A DNA stretch of 64,000 bases, taken from contig CP073016.1 of NCBI GenBank assembly GCA_025370075.1, positions 4,656,361-4,720,360 on the forward strand, in the 5' to 3' direction. Positions 51,169 to 60,502 of this stretch are shown piece after piece. How positions within the stretch are numbered: the stretch's first letter is position 1; the number at the start of each line of letters is the position of its first letter. The translations under genes were made by a program, and so were the position numbers. The notes beneath the pieces are model-generated. The model saw nothing but the letters and a program-made list of their open reading frames with translations, made no database searches and was not told the origin of the DNA. The DNA is from Chryseotalea sp. WA131a. GTDB taxonomy: Bacteria > Bacteroidota > Bacteroidia > Cytophagales > Cyclobacteriaceae.

Positions 51169-51903
51169 TTACCGACTGCCTTCCGTCAACATTCCTTTAA
51201 TTTGTTGCAAAGCTTTTTCTTTTAATGCTGAAATATCGGACTCCGCAGTTACTTTGATTTCTTCGCCCACAACAATTTTAATTTTTCCGGGCTTCATATT
51301 AACAGTGCCAGGCGGCATGAGGGGACCCGCTCCGATAACAGCCAACGGCAGAATGGACTGTTGAGTATCTACCGCCACGCGAAAGGCGCCATCTTTAAAT
51401 GGTTGCAACAATTCGGCAGTGCGGTTTTGTGTACCTTCTGGAAAGATGAGTATTGAAATATTGTAGCCCAATATCTTTTTTAGAAAATTGATACTTTTTT
51501 TTCGGCTGGCCGAATCGCCTCGATCTACCACTACACAAGTAGCTTTTGTAACCCATCCAAACACAGGGATTTTTAAAAGTTCCTTCTTCGCCAACGGCCT
51601 AAACTGGCCGCGAATCATCATGGCAATGCCGGGCAAATCTAGAAATGAGGTATGGTTGCTCACGTAAATAAACGCCCTTCCTTGCGGAATGCGCTCTCTG
51701 CCCACCATTTCATATCGAATAAAAGTGAGTTGACTAAACACCCACGACCACAACTTCATAAAAAAATAAGTGATGGCCACTGCTCGTGCCCCAAAAAAAG
51801 CCGGGATCAAAATCCCCGGAAGGAAAAGCAGCATGAAGAAGGTAAATACGAATAAGACCCAGGCTTTGTAGGGAAAGAGTAGAATTGATTTTACTGTTTT
51901 CAA
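51169..51903 (-). CDS. plsC: 1-acyl-sn-glycerol-3-phosphate acyltransferase
   Basis: 244 residues. An N-terminal membrane helix (VLFVFTFFMLLFLPGILIP) and the acyltransferase motifs: NHTSFLD (HX4D), FPEGTQNR and the VIGAGPLMPPGTVN segment. It converts lysophosphatidate to phosphatidate in phospholipid synthesis. It lies 14 bp after a PIN toxin gene on the same strand. Confidence 0.93.
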   Translation of the reverse strand: MKTVKSILLFPYKAWVLFVFTFFMLLFLPGILIPAFFGARAVAITYFFMKLWSWVFSQLTFIRYEMVGRERIPQGRAFIYVSNHTSFLDLPGIAMMIRGQFRPLAKKELLKIPVFGWVTKATCVVVDRGDSASRKKSINFLKKILGYNISILIFPEGTQNRTAELLQPFKDGAFRVAVDTQQSILPLAVIGAGPLMPPGTVNMKPGKIKIVVGEEIKVTAESDISALKEKALQQIKGMLTEGSR

Positions 51904-51917
51904 GTGTTTGTGTTTAA

Positions 51918-52325
51918 CTAGCTAAGATGAGAATCTAAAAAATCTTGCAATGTAATTGCTCGGATGGAGGGAAATTCATTTTTGTTTAGCGCGAGCAGAG
52001 CCTTATCGTGTGTTACCAGCAAATCTGCCGAGGACGCTAAATAGGTATCGGAAAATTTATTATCATCAGCATCTGACGATACAAGGTTAAAATTATAGTA
52101 AACAGACTGAAGTTGAGTATTGTCAGCAGTAAGTAAGACACCCATTAAATTATGCGTTACCTCATCTCCCCAGAACTTATTGAATTTTTCTTCGTACTCA
52201 AAAAGTATTTCAGGGGAAACACATAGAACAAACTTGTTTTCTAAAAACCCGTCAAACACTTTTCTGTAGATGGAAGTTTTTCCAATCATGCTGAGAAAGC
52301 AGTTGGTATCGATTACTACTTTCAA
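51918..52325 (-). CDS. PIN-domain toxin (module 4, PIN_3-like)
   Basis: 135 residues counted from a TTG at 52325 (VVIDTNCFLSMIGKTSIYRK follows); no ATG fits before the conserved start. PIN motifs: VIDTNCFL, the LFEYEEKFNKF glutamate and DADDNKFSDTYLASSADLLVTHDKALL. It is encoded 1 bp after the partner gene. Predicted ribonuclease toxin. The unusual start codon may lower its translation relative to the antitoxin. Confidence 0.85.
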   Translation of the reverse strand: MKVVIDTNCFLSMIGKTSIYRKVFDGFLENKFVLCVSPEILFEYEEKFNKFWGDEVTHNLMGVLLTADNTQLQSVYYNFNLVSSDADDNKFSDTYLASSADLLVTHDKALLALNKNEFPSIRAITLQDFLDSHLS

Positions 52326-52326
52326 T

Positions 52327-52533
52327 TTATTGTTGCTTCAACCATTCTTTGTAAATCTCGGAAGTATAATTTCTTCGTTTTTCTTCCGATTCAATTGAGG
52401 CTTCCAGCTTGTCTCGGAAATACATATTTAATAGCGACTTAATTTCCTTAATCTCTCTCTCGTTTGTTACATGCTTAAAACTCTTTAGAAGCTCAAGTTG
52501 CAGGTCGGTTATTTTGTTCGATTGGGTAACCAT
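52327..52533 (-). CDS. Putative antitoxin (module 4)
   Basis: 68 residues, MVTQSNKITDLQLELLKSFKH at the start, helical and charged, ending YKEWLKQQ. Immediately upstream of the PIN gene. Similar short helical proteins precede PIN genes in many Bacteroidota. Function inferred from pairing. Confidence 0.7.
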   Translation of the reverse strand: MVTQSNKITDLQLELLKSFKHVTNEREIKEIKSLLNMYFRDKLEASIESEEKRRNYTSEIYKEWLKQQ

Positions 52534-52650
52534 ATCAATTTTTTTTTGTAAAATTAGCGACTGATGCTACGTGAAACAAGTTGGATATTCTACGTATCGA
52601 CTACCGATCACCGAATGCGAACCACCCACTGACCAATTACTAGTTGCTCA

Positions 52651-53847
52651 TTACCCAATTCGCTTCAACCTTGCCATATAAAACCCATCGTAGCCCTGCG
52701 AAGGTAAAAACGTTTTTTGTTCTACCAATTCAAATTGTGAAGAGTGGCTTGCTAAAAACCGTTTTACTTGTTCTTCATTTTCAGAAGGCAGAATGCTGCA
52801 CGTGGAATACACGAGCATGCCGCCCGGTTTTACCAAGGTGCAGTAGTCGGTAAGGATGTGCTGTTGAAGGTCTTTTACACGAGCGATAAAATCCAAATTC
52901 AATTTCCACTTCGCATCGGGATTGCGCTTTAATACGCCCAAGCCTGAACACGGTACGTCCAGCAACAATCGGTCGCACGAATTTTCTAATCGCTTGATGG
53001 TTTTGGAACTTTCAATCACACGGGTTTCAATGTTGCTGGCACCCGCTCTTCGCGCTCGTTTTTTTAATTCTTCCAGTTTCCATTCTTCGGTGTCGAGTGC
53101 AATGATTCTTCCTTTGCTTTGCATGAGCGATGCCAAGTGCAACGTCTTGCCTCCCGCGCCAGCACATGCATCGATCACGCGCATGCCGGGCGATACTTGC
53201 AAAAAGGGAGCAATCAATTGCGAACCACCATCTTGTACTTCAAACAATCCATCTTTGAATTGCTGACGCGTAAAAATATTTTGTCTTTGCTCAAGTAAAA
53301 GTGCATCAGGAAAATCGACAGGTGCTTCCGTGTGAATGTCTTCTGCTTCTGCTAATTGTTTTTGCAATTCGGCACGGGTAATTTTTAATGTGTTTACGCG
53401 CAGCACTACTTTCGCTTCCTCATTTAACGCTTCCAGTTCTTTTTCCCAAGCGGTACCCAATTCTTGTTGGCCAAGTTCATCCAACCAATTGGGTATGGAT
53501 TCCCTTAGCTTGCGATTGCTCTTTAATTCTTCATATAAGGCGCGTACACGCTTTGGCTTGACTTCCGCCAGTTCTTCCCAATCCGGAAATTCTGTTCTGT
53601 TCCAAATGCACCAAACACCCAGTAGTTTCCAATAGTCTTCATCACCTGCTTGCGCCAATTCTTTGAATAAACGATACCAGCGCACTATATCATAAGTGGT
53701 TTCGGCAATGAAGCGCCTGTCGCGGCCGCCCCACTTGGGGTTGCTCTTCAAAATTTTTTCAATCACTTTGTCGGCATATTTCTCTTCTTTAAAAATTTGC
53801 TGAAGCCCCTCGACCACTGCCACACATAAATTACGGTATAGTTTCAC
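52651..53847 (-). CDS. RsmB/NOP-family rRNA (cytosine-5) methyltransferase
   Basis: 398 residues. An N-terminal NusB-like region is followed by the SAM-binding fold: VIDACAGAGGKTLHLA (motif I), the IIALDTEEWKL segment, DVPCSG (motif IV with one catalytic Cys) and STCSILPSENE (motif VI with the second Cys). It methylates a cytosine in rRNA; RsmB-type position specificity is assumed, not shown. Transcribed alone; a word-repeat tract lies downstream (52600-52660). Confidence 0.9.
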   Translation of the reverse strand: MKLYRNLCVAVVEGLQQIFKEEKYADKVIEKILKSNPKWGGRDRRFIAETTYDIVRWYRLFKELAQAGDEDYWKLLGVWCIWNRTEFPDWEELAEVKPKRVRALYEELKSNRKLRESIPNWLDELGQQELGTAWEKELEALNEEAKVVLRVNTLKITRAELQKQLAEAEDIHTEAPVDFPDALLLEQRQNIFTRQQFKDGLFEVQDGGSQLIAPFLQVSPGMRVIDACAGAGGKTLHLASLMQSKGRIIALDTEEWKLEELKKRARRAGASNIETRVIESSKTIKRLENSCDRLLLDVPCSGLGVLKRNPDAKWKLNLDFIARVKDLQQHILTDYCTLVKPGGMLVYSTCSILPSENEEQVKRFLASHSSQFELVEQKTFLPSQGYDGFYMARLKRIG

Positions 53848-53968
53848 CTTTGCTTTTTTTGTGGAAATTTAGGCATCTCTTAAACAGAAAACTACATTCA
53901 ATTTACTGGATCACTCTTTATGAAGAAGATGTTGCTATTTGGTGTTAGAATAATCCCAAAATTACTTG

Positions 53969-53976
53969 TATTTTTG
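53969..53976 (+). promoter_or_regulatory. -7 promoter element of the 53999 gene
   Basis: TATTTTTG is an exact TAnnTTTG match ending 22 bp before the ATG at 53999. A TTTG at 53938-53941 is 27 bp upstream, longer than the standard spacing. Confidence 0.4.
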
Positions 53977-53998
53977 AACAGACTATAGTTAAAATTAT

Positions 53999-54463
53999 AT
54001 GAGAAAAATTGTTTTGCTTTTAGTTCTTTGCCTGGCCGCTTATTTCTGCCAAGCCCAACAACAGGAAAAATTAACAATCGGTAAAGATTTTTGGGGATAC
54101 AAATACTACGAAGGTACTGCTAAGATTTCTAAGCAAGAGGCCATGCGGAGATTAGAGGCCAACCCTGAAGCGTTAAAACTATTTAAGCAAGGGAATGCAA
54201 ATCTTGCGCCTGCAGGTATATTCAGTTTTGCGGGTGGCTTTATGATCGGTTGGCCAATCGGACAAGCCATTGCCGGGAAGCAAGATCCGCAATGGGCATT
54301 GGCGGCTGGCGGTTTAGCTTTATCAATTGTTGGGTATTCGTTTGATAAGTCATTTCACAACAAAGCCAACAAAGCATTTGATTTATACAATACAGGAAGA
54401 ACCGCTACATCATTTCACTTCAATATAAATAGTAGTGGTCTAAGCCTTGCTTATCGATTTTAG
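53999..54463 (+). CDS. Uncharacterised exported 154-residue protein
   Basis: A signal peptide (ending FCQAQQ) is followed by a conserved-looking KISKQEAMRRLEANPEALKLFKQG segment and glycine-rich hydrophobic stretches (FAGGFMIGWPIGQAIAG, LAAGGLALSIVGYSF). The family occurs in Bacteroidota but its function is not known to me. It ends 4 bp before the stop of the converging Rieske gene. Confidence 0.6.
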   Translation: MRKIVLLLVLCLAAYFCQAQQQEKLTIGKDFWGYKYYEGTAKISKQEAMRRLEANPEALKLFKQGNANLAPAGIFSFAGGFMIGWPIGQAIAGKQDPQWALAAGGLALSIVGYSFDKSFHNKANKAFDLYNTGRTATSFHFNINSSGLSLAYRF

Positions 54464-54467
54464 GTTT

Positions 54468-54878
54468 TCAAGAGAAAACACGAAGACTTGTTCCAGTCAG
54501 CGAGGTATTAAACTTTCTTAGTGGTGAAGGGGCTGGTCCTTTTGTAACAGTTCCATTTAAGCTGAAGGTGCTACCATGATTGGAACAAAGAAAATTGTTG
54601 GAGGCTGCTTGAAAATCTACCGGGGTCCCTTGGTGGGTGCAAGCTCGGCTAAGGGCAACAAAGTTCCCTGCCGAAACACGAACAATGATAATGCCCTGCG
54701 AAGTAACCGAGCCTCCATCTGAATTAAGTGGGGCATTGGCCGACAATGATAAGTCAAGAGTAAAATCAACATTCGAGGGTGTGGGATCCGTGCTATTGCT
54801 GCTGCAGGAAACCAATTGACCACAGGCACAAGCAACTGTGCTTAATCCGATTGTTTTAACAAATATTCTTCGCTTCAT
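54468..54878 (-). CDS. Rieske [2Fe-2S] lipoprotein-like protein
   Basis: 136 residues. Twin-basic start MKRRIFVKTIGLSTVACACG is compatible with Tat export and a lipobox is nearby (LVSCSS). The Rieske cluster ligands are clear: ACTHQG (CxH) and CSNHGS (CxxH), 16 residues apart as in standard Rieske proteins. It is small, lacking other domains. It follows the CHAT gene by 58 bp on the same strand. Partner electron donor or acceptor is unknown. Confidence 0.85.
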   Translation of the reverse strand: MKRRIFVKTIGLSTVACACGQLVSCSSNSTDPTPSNVDFTLDLSLSANAPLNSDGGSVTSQGIIIVRVSAGNFVALSRACTHQGTPVDFQAASNNFLCSNHGSTFSLNGTVTKGPAPSPLRKFNTSLTGTSLRVFS

Positions 54879-54936
54879 GAATTACAGCAGTTTTTTATTA
54901 AACAATCTTGTTTGAAAAAGGTTTAGCGTGAATGTT

Positions 54937-57900
54937 TTATTCAATACCAATCATCATAAATGCACCCCAGTATATTGGATCAGGATATTCTACGCGTAAT
55001 TCTTTTTTGGCATCTACAAAGCTTTGGCGCATGTTGTTAGTGGTGAGCCATTTTTTGTAAAAAGTAAGAACGAGTTTTTGCGTGGCGGCATCATCCACTT
55101 TAAACATACTCATAATTAATACTTTTGCGCCAGCCACTAAGAAAGCTCGCTGCAATCCATACACCCCTTCTCCGTTCGAGATATCGCCCAATCCTGTTTC
55201 GCAAGCACTTAGTACAACTAAATCGGTTTTATCTAGGTTGAGGCTCATGGCCTCGTAGGCTGTTAAAATTCCACTTTCAATGTTATAGTTGAAATTTGTT
55301 TTGTCCAACACATCACCTGCTCCGCGCAAAAGCAACCCACATTTCATCAGCGGGCTTTCCGATAACTGGGCTTCGCTTCTGGTCAATTTTTTGGCATCGT
55401 CTTCGTCCACCGTTGGAGAATAAAATCCATGTGTGGCAATGTGAAAAATTTTAGGGCTCTCTTGTTCTTTCACCCGCTCTTCGCTAGCCGATTTATCCAT
55501 GTACTCAAAAGTCTTCCATCCTTTTTGGTTCAATAAATCTTGAAGCTCGTTAACCTCTTTCTCGGTACCTGGCAAAGCGGCCACCCGATTGCTGTTGGAG
55601 GCTGTCATGTAAAAACTGGGGTTTCCAAACATGGTAGCGGTATTGCTGGGCAAACCGCCTTTTGATTTTACTTTTCGGATGTATAGATCTTTGCTATTAC
55701 TGATGATCACAATGTTGGCATTATCGATAATGTATTTTCCATCAGGCGTAGGGATCGCCTCTAAGTTTAATTGATTGTACACGCCATCGGGTGAAATAAA
55801 AATAGTAGTGTTGATGCCAATGGCTTTTGCGATGGGCTCCCAAAACACTTTGTACGAATAAGCATCGGGAACTTGTCCTGTGATACAGTTTCGGTAGTAC
55901 TTAAAGAACCGGTTCTCCATTCGGTGTCCTTCGGGTAGTTCCACTACTTTGGGTCGGGCGTCATCATTTTTTACATACAAGGCTACATAAATGACCGAAT
56001 CCGTAAAGTTATGGTCGAAATGACGGTAGCGTACCATTTCAATGGCCACTTCATTTTTGGCGATTGATTTTTGTACATTTTCGTAGGTGATTTTTTTGTT
56101 TTCAAAACTTTGCCCAAACAATTCCGATTTTTCGCTCAACGTAGCTTCTAGCTTTTCAACTTCATTGTTCAGTGAAGGTAGATCAATCGCATTGAGTGTC
56201 AATTGCTCTGTACTCATGGACAAAGCGTTGGTCAAAAATTCTTTCTTGGTTAACCATTCGCTATAGATTTTTTTTAAATTTTCGTCTGAGCTATTTAATA
56301 TGCGCTCGCGTATTTTGATGGAGGAACTTAAGAGCAAGGCTTTGGTCAACAACTGGTAATTATAAACTTTGCCAGTTAAATCTTTAAAGTCATCCAAGTT
56401 TCCAAATGCGAGCGTATTGTAAAACTCAAAGTCAGACTTGATCGTATTCCAGAACTTTGTTTTTTCACGTTCGCTTAGTGCTGGGAAATATTTTTTAATG
56501 AAGTTTTCGTAGTCATTCAATGCTTCCTCAATATTCTTTTTTGCCTTCTTAAAGTCTTTTTGCATGTAATAAACTTTTGCTTGTTTGGAAAGAATCTTTA
56601 CATACTCAGGGTGGGTGCGGTTAAAATATTTTTCGTAGATGTCGCGGGCTTGATTGTAGAACTCTTCTGATTTTTTGTAATTCTTGATCTGATAGAACAC
56701 GTCTCCGGTTAGTGTATAAATAGCGGCCGAGTTGACATTCCCCTTCGAGCCTGTCTTTGCCCGCCAAATGCCTTCTGCTTGAGTGAGTGATGTAAAAGCA
56801 GTGTTGTATTTTTTAGCACCGATGTTGATGATGGCCACATTTTTAAGAATATCGGCATACTGTGGATTGTCCAGCCCCAACCGCTCGCCCATTATTTTTT
56901 GTGCCTCCTGCATCATTTTCTCCACCGCAGAAAAATCTTCGCCTTTGTAAAACTTAATTAAGGAAAGTTGCGCCAACAATTTGGCTACCTCCACGTGGTT
57001 GCGACCAAATTGCCGCTGTTGGTTGGCCAAGGCTTTTTCAATGTTTTCTTCTGCTTTGTCATAATCGCCAATGGCATAGTCGATATCGCCCAGCAGCTTC
57101 AATGGCACTGCAGTTTTAGACGACTTTTCACCGTATACGTTCAGTGCTATTTGATACGCCCGATGCGCCACTTTATCGGCCTCGGTGTAGTCTCCTTTAG
57201 CTAATATCAGCCGGCCTTTATTCACCAGCGGCTCCACCAAACGAAGGGAACTTACCCCGTAGAGTTTTTCGTATTCGGGTATCAGTTTATTCAACAACTT
57301 TTCTGCCCGGTTGTAATCGCCCAGTAAAATCAATAAAGAAGTAAGCTCTTTGGCGGTGGCAAGTTCATCAATGCCCACATTGTTGTCCGATTTGGCGATC
57401 ATCCGACTGGTTTGTGCCAGGCTTTCTTTCGCATCATCAAACAACCCGCGCAGGCCTTGCAAAATGGCACGCGTTTCCAATACTTCAATCCAATGCAATT
57501 CGCGGTTTTCGCCCGGGCTATCTTTGTCCCTTACTATTTTTAGTGCCTCTTCTACTTTCTTCGAAGCCTTTTCAAATTCTCCCAGTTTAATTTGAATTCT
57601 TGCTACGTTGTTGAGTTGTGTGGCATACGCCACATCTTTGTTGTCGTATTTTACACGCGCTACTTGGATGGATTTTTCCAACACCGAATCGGCCTTGGCG
57701 TATTGATCTGTAAGTTCGTAAAGGCTGCCAATATGATTTAGAATCTCGAGAATATCTTGGTGTTGACTGCCAATTTGTGGTGCCACTATTTTTACAAAAC
57801 TCTGCTCGTAAATCTCTAGTGCTTCAGGAATTTTGTTGGTGTAATCCAGGTAATGGTTCGCCAATTTTATTTTTGCTAAATGTGATTCAGGCGCTTCTTC

Positions 57901-59136
57901 GCCATACAGGTTGTTTTTAATTTCAATGATGGATTTCAAATAACTTTCTGCATTTGAATAGCGCTTTTCGTACAGTGCCAGTTGGGATAAGAATTCAAGT
58001 GTATTCACCATTACCGCGCCTGGCAGTAACTTGGAGTTAGCAAGCAAGGCATCCGCATCTTTCTTCAAACTTTTAACTTTGTCGTCCGTCAGTTTTGCCT
58101 CCAGCTCAATGGCATCAAACCGCAAGGGGTAAAAACTTCCTTTACTGAAGTGTTTGTTGATTACCTTGAGGTATTCTACTTTTGTCTTCACATAGTTGGC
58201 GCCTCCTTCTTTGATCAGCTCTTTCAGGTGTTCCTCATAAATATCCACCGCTAAATAGTGCGAAAGTTTGTATTGGCTGACTAGGTTGTTGACAATGCGG
58301 CTAAAGTCGAGGCTTTTTGGTAGCGACACGTTTCCATTTTCCTTCAGCATTTTTGCATTGTAAAATTGGTTGCGAACGTACGCCACGCTCGACTGGCCTA
58401 AATTTTTAGTTGCCCACGAAGCCACAAAGGCAAAAGCAGAATCGGCACTTCTTAATTTACCTTGGCGAGCATAACAACGGCCCAGTAGTGTAACTACACG
58501 GCAATAGTCGTCATAGCGCTTGGCCAATTCTTCCTCTGGCAATTTGCGGCTTTTCAAATTTCCTTTATCATCTACATACGTTTCTTGCTTTACCGCACGG
58601 CCAGCAAAATAAACGGAGTTATCGATGAGCAGCTCAGAGGCTTGCACATAAAAACCCTGGCCCTGCAACACTTCAGCTTGGGCTACCTCCCACTGGGCTT
58701 TTATGTCTTCGTTAAAAAAATCACCTTTGGTAAAAATATCTTTGGCCTCGGCTAAATGCTGTTTGGCCACCACGAAGGAACCATAGCGCGTATAAAGCGC
58801 TGCTGCTTCTAGCAGTACCATACCGTGATTTTTGCTGCTTTCTGAATTTACTGCAATGCTGGTGGCAATAGCTGTTTTTAGATCTTTTTCAAAATCATAC
58901 ATGCCGGATGCTAGGTCGCACTTGGCGATCATCAGGTGATAGGCAACCAGATAAGGGTTATTATTCCCCAGCTTTTTAAACGATTTATTCTTGAACTTCT
59001 CTAAAGACGATAGTGCCTTTTTATAGGCGCCCACTTGGTAAGCGGCCTCAATAGCGGCCATGGTTTTATCGTATTTTGGCTGGGCTTGCACCGAAAGTGA
59101 AAAAACCAAGATGACGGGCAGAATGATTTTTTTCAT
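54937..59136 (-). CDS. TPR-CHAT caspase-clan protein
   Basis: 1399 residues. Signal peptide (first 18 residues), then a very long series of TPR repeats (residues about 25-900: KALSSLEKFKNK, AKADSVLEKSIQVARVKYD, YDKAEENIEKALANQQRQFG and others), and a CHAT protease domain in the last 380 residues. The catalytic pair is His1236 (HIATHGF) and Cys1312 (SACETGLGD), with a terminal GLQRAFLVAGAKVLIMSMFKVDD. CHAT proteins are separase-like peptidases. Partners or substrates of the TPR part are unknown. A signal peptide suggests an envelope or extracellular site. Confidence 0.92.
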   Translation of the reverse strand: MKKIILPVILVFSLSVQAQPKYDKTMAAIEAAYQVGAYKKALSSLEKFKNKSFKKLGNNNPYLVAYHLMIAKCDLASGMYDFEKDLKTAIATSIAVNSESSKNHGMVLLEAAALYTRYGSFVVAKQHLAEAKDIFTKGDFFNEDIKAQWEVAQAEVLQGQGFYVQASELLIDNSVYFAGRAVKQETYVDDKGNLKSRKLPEEELAKRYDDYCRVVTLLGRCYARQGKLRSADSAFAFVASWATKNLGQSSVAYVRNQFYNAKMLKENGNVSLPKSLDFSRIVNNLVSQYKLSHYLAVDIYEEHLKELIKEGGANYVKTKVEYLKVINKHFSKGSFYPLRFDAIELEAKLTDDKVKSLKKDADALLANSKLLPGAVMVNTLEFLSQLALYEKRYSNAESYLKSIIEIKNNLYGEEAPESHLAKIKLANHYLDYTNKIPEALEIYEQSFVKIVAPQIGSQHQDILEILNHIGSLYELTDQYAKADSVLEKSIQVARVKYDNKDVAYATQLNNVARIQIKLGEFEKASKKVEEALKIVRDKDSPGENRELHWIEVLETRAILQGLRGLFDDAKESLAQTSRMIAKSDNNVGIDELATAKELTSLLILLGDYNRAEKLLNKLIPEYEKLYGVSSLRLVEPLVNKGRLILAKGDYTEADKVAHRAYQIALNVYGEKSSKTAVPLKLLGDIDYAIGDYDKAEENIEKALANQQRQFGRNHVEVAKLLAQLSLIKFYKGEDFSAVEKMMQEAQKIMGERLGLDNPQYADILKNVAIINIGAKKYNTAFTSLTQAEGIWRAKTGSKGNVNSAAIYTLTGDVFYQIKNYKKSEEFYNQARDIYEKYFNRTHPEYVKILSKQAKVYYMQKDFKKAKKNIEEALNDYENFIKKYFPALSEREKTKFWNTIKSDFEFYNTLAFGNLDDFKDLTGKVYNYQLLTKALLLSSSIKIRERILNSSDENLKKIYSEWLTKKEFLTNALSMSTEQLTLNAIDLPSLNNEVEKLEATLSEKSELFGQSFENKKITYENVQKSIAKNEVAIEMVRYRHFDHNFTDSVIYVALYVKNDDARPKVVELPEGHRMENRFFKYYRNCITGQVPDAYSYKVFWEPIAKAIGINTTIFISPDGVYNQLNLEAIPTPDGKYIIDNANIVIISNSKDLYIRKVKSKGGLPSNTATMFGNPSFYMTASNSNRVAALPGTEKEVNELQDLLNQKGWKTFEYMDKSASEERVKEQESPKIFHIATHGFYSPTVDEDDAKKLTRSEAQLSESPLMKCGLLLRGAGDVLDKTNFNYNIESGILTAYEAMSLNLDKTDLVVLSACETGLGDISNGEGVYGLQRAFLVAGAKVLIMSMFKVDDAATQKLVLTFYKKWLTTNNMRQSFVDAKKELRVEYPDPIYWGAFMMIGIE

Positions 59137-59241
59137 AAACCAGAGTTTGGTGAATTAAAAGTAATGATTTTTACCAATACAAGTCAGTACACAAGTAGAC
59201 CAGCTATTTTTAGAACTTGTTTACATGGCGATAAACGCTGC

Positions 59242-59586
59242 TTAACGTTCAATCTTCCTCACCCGCTCAGTCAAAGATTCTACCATTTTGTTCAGCCTGT
59301 TAATTTCATTTTTGATATGTTCCAGTTCACTGTAGTTTTTAGCTAAACTATTAGCGTTGGTTTTGTAAATTAAATCAGCTTGATTTATTAATTCTGATGC
59401 GCTCAAATCGAAGACATTGGCAATTGCCTCAATTCGAGAAATACTAATGTCGCTCTCTCCACGCTCAATTTTGGCAAATGCCGAAGCGGTGATTTTTATT
59501 TCGCTTGCAACATTCGACTGCGTCAGTCCCTTCGCAGCTCTCAAAATCCTTATTTGTGTGCCTAAATTCTTCAAAAATGTCTTCAT
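59242..59586 (-). CDS. XRE-family HTH transcriptional regulator
   Basis: 114 residues. The helix-turn-helix is plain (GTQIRILRAAKGLTQSNVASEIKITASAFAKIERGESDISISRIEAIANVF), followed by a predicted coiled coil (ELEHIKNEINRLNKMVESLTERVRK) for dimerisation. The gene lies between the CHAT gene and the beta-barrel gene. Targets unknown. Confidence 0.9.
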   Translation of the reverse strand: MKTFLKNLGTQIRILRAAKGLTQSNVASEIKITASAFAKIERGESDISISRIEAIANVFDLSASELINQADLIYKTNANSLAKNYSELEHIKNEINRLNKMVESLTERVRKIER

Positions 59587-59752
59587 GCTACAAATTTAGT
59601 AATCCAAGGTGCAAATTCTGTTTTTAAAATGACAGAACACACAAGAAGAAACTTCGTTGACCGAACAGGCAAATTGAATAAACCTAAGCGATAAGTAACA
59701 GACTTAAAAAAAACTGGAGTAGAAGAGCGGTAATAGTTAAGTAAATCAATTT

Positions 59753-60463
59753 ATGAAACAGATACTATTCTTTGTTTGCCTTTTACTTGCCGCACACTGC
59801 CAAGCGCAAGAGCCAAACCGGCAGCAAAATCAGGAAATCAGGAAGAGTATCACTTTTTACGGTATCGTGCCAAGCTTTCAATTTTCACAAAGCAGTGGCT
59901 TAAATCAGTCGCTATCTGGCACTGGTTACCCTTCCATCCCAAACTCCCAGTTTTTCTGGGGGTTTGGTTTTACTTACACTGCCAAACGATTTTTTTTTGG
60001 TTGCGATTTGTCGCTCAACTTACAGACCAGATCAAATGATGCTTTCAGTTTAAAACGGCAATCAAACATTACAAACTTGCAGTTCGGTTACCGGATAATA
60101 GAGTGGGGTAATACCTCTTTAGCGCCTTTTGTTGGGATAGGTCTTACCGACAGCCGTGTGATCCTGTCGCGCAACACAACCTCCAATACCCTGAGTAATT
60201 TTTTGACACAGGGCGGTAATGCCACTGACATTAACCACACACAAGAGGGGCTGATTTTTGGTCTAAGTTTAGATTCTAATCGTCTTTACAAAAACGAAAG
60301 CCCATTAATAGCCTCGTTCCGTGTGGGGTACATGTGGGCCATGTATCCGTACGAATGGCAAGCACCGTTTGGCCAATTGCAAAATGCACCAGTAGACAAG
60401 CTAAGTCATTTTTTCATCCAAATGAGGATTGGAGCGATGCTAAACTGGGACGATTGGGATTGA
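59753..60463 (+). CDS. Exported outer-membrane beta-barrel-like protein
   Basis: 236 residues with a signal peptide (ending AHCQAQ). The rest is beta-strand-rich with alternating aromatic residues (FFWGFGFTYTAKRFFFGCDLSLNLQ, YMWAMYPYEWQAPF), as in Bacteroidota porin-family or outer-membrane barrel proteins. No ligand can be assigned. Confidence 0.65.
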   Translation: MKQILFFVCLLLAAHCQAQEPNRQQNQEIRKSITFYGIVPSFQFSQSSGLNQSLSGTGYPSIPNSQFFWGFGFTYTAKRFFFGCDLSLNLQTRSNDAFSLKRQSNITNLQFGYRIIEWGNTSLAPFVGIGLTDSRVILSRNTTSNTLSNFLTQGGNATDINHTQEGLIFGLSLDSNRLYKNESPLIASFRVGYMWAMYPYEWQAPFGQLQNAPVDKLSHFFIQMRIGAMLNWDDWD

Positions 60464-60502
60464 AATTTGTGAGGGCAACGCTGCACTTTTGGTTTTTTAA
60501 AA

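Noticed and set aside
54464..54479. Palindrome GTTTTC-AAGA-GAAAAC between converging genes
   Set aside because: AT-rich 6-bp stem that overlaps the Rieske stop; too weak to call a terminator.
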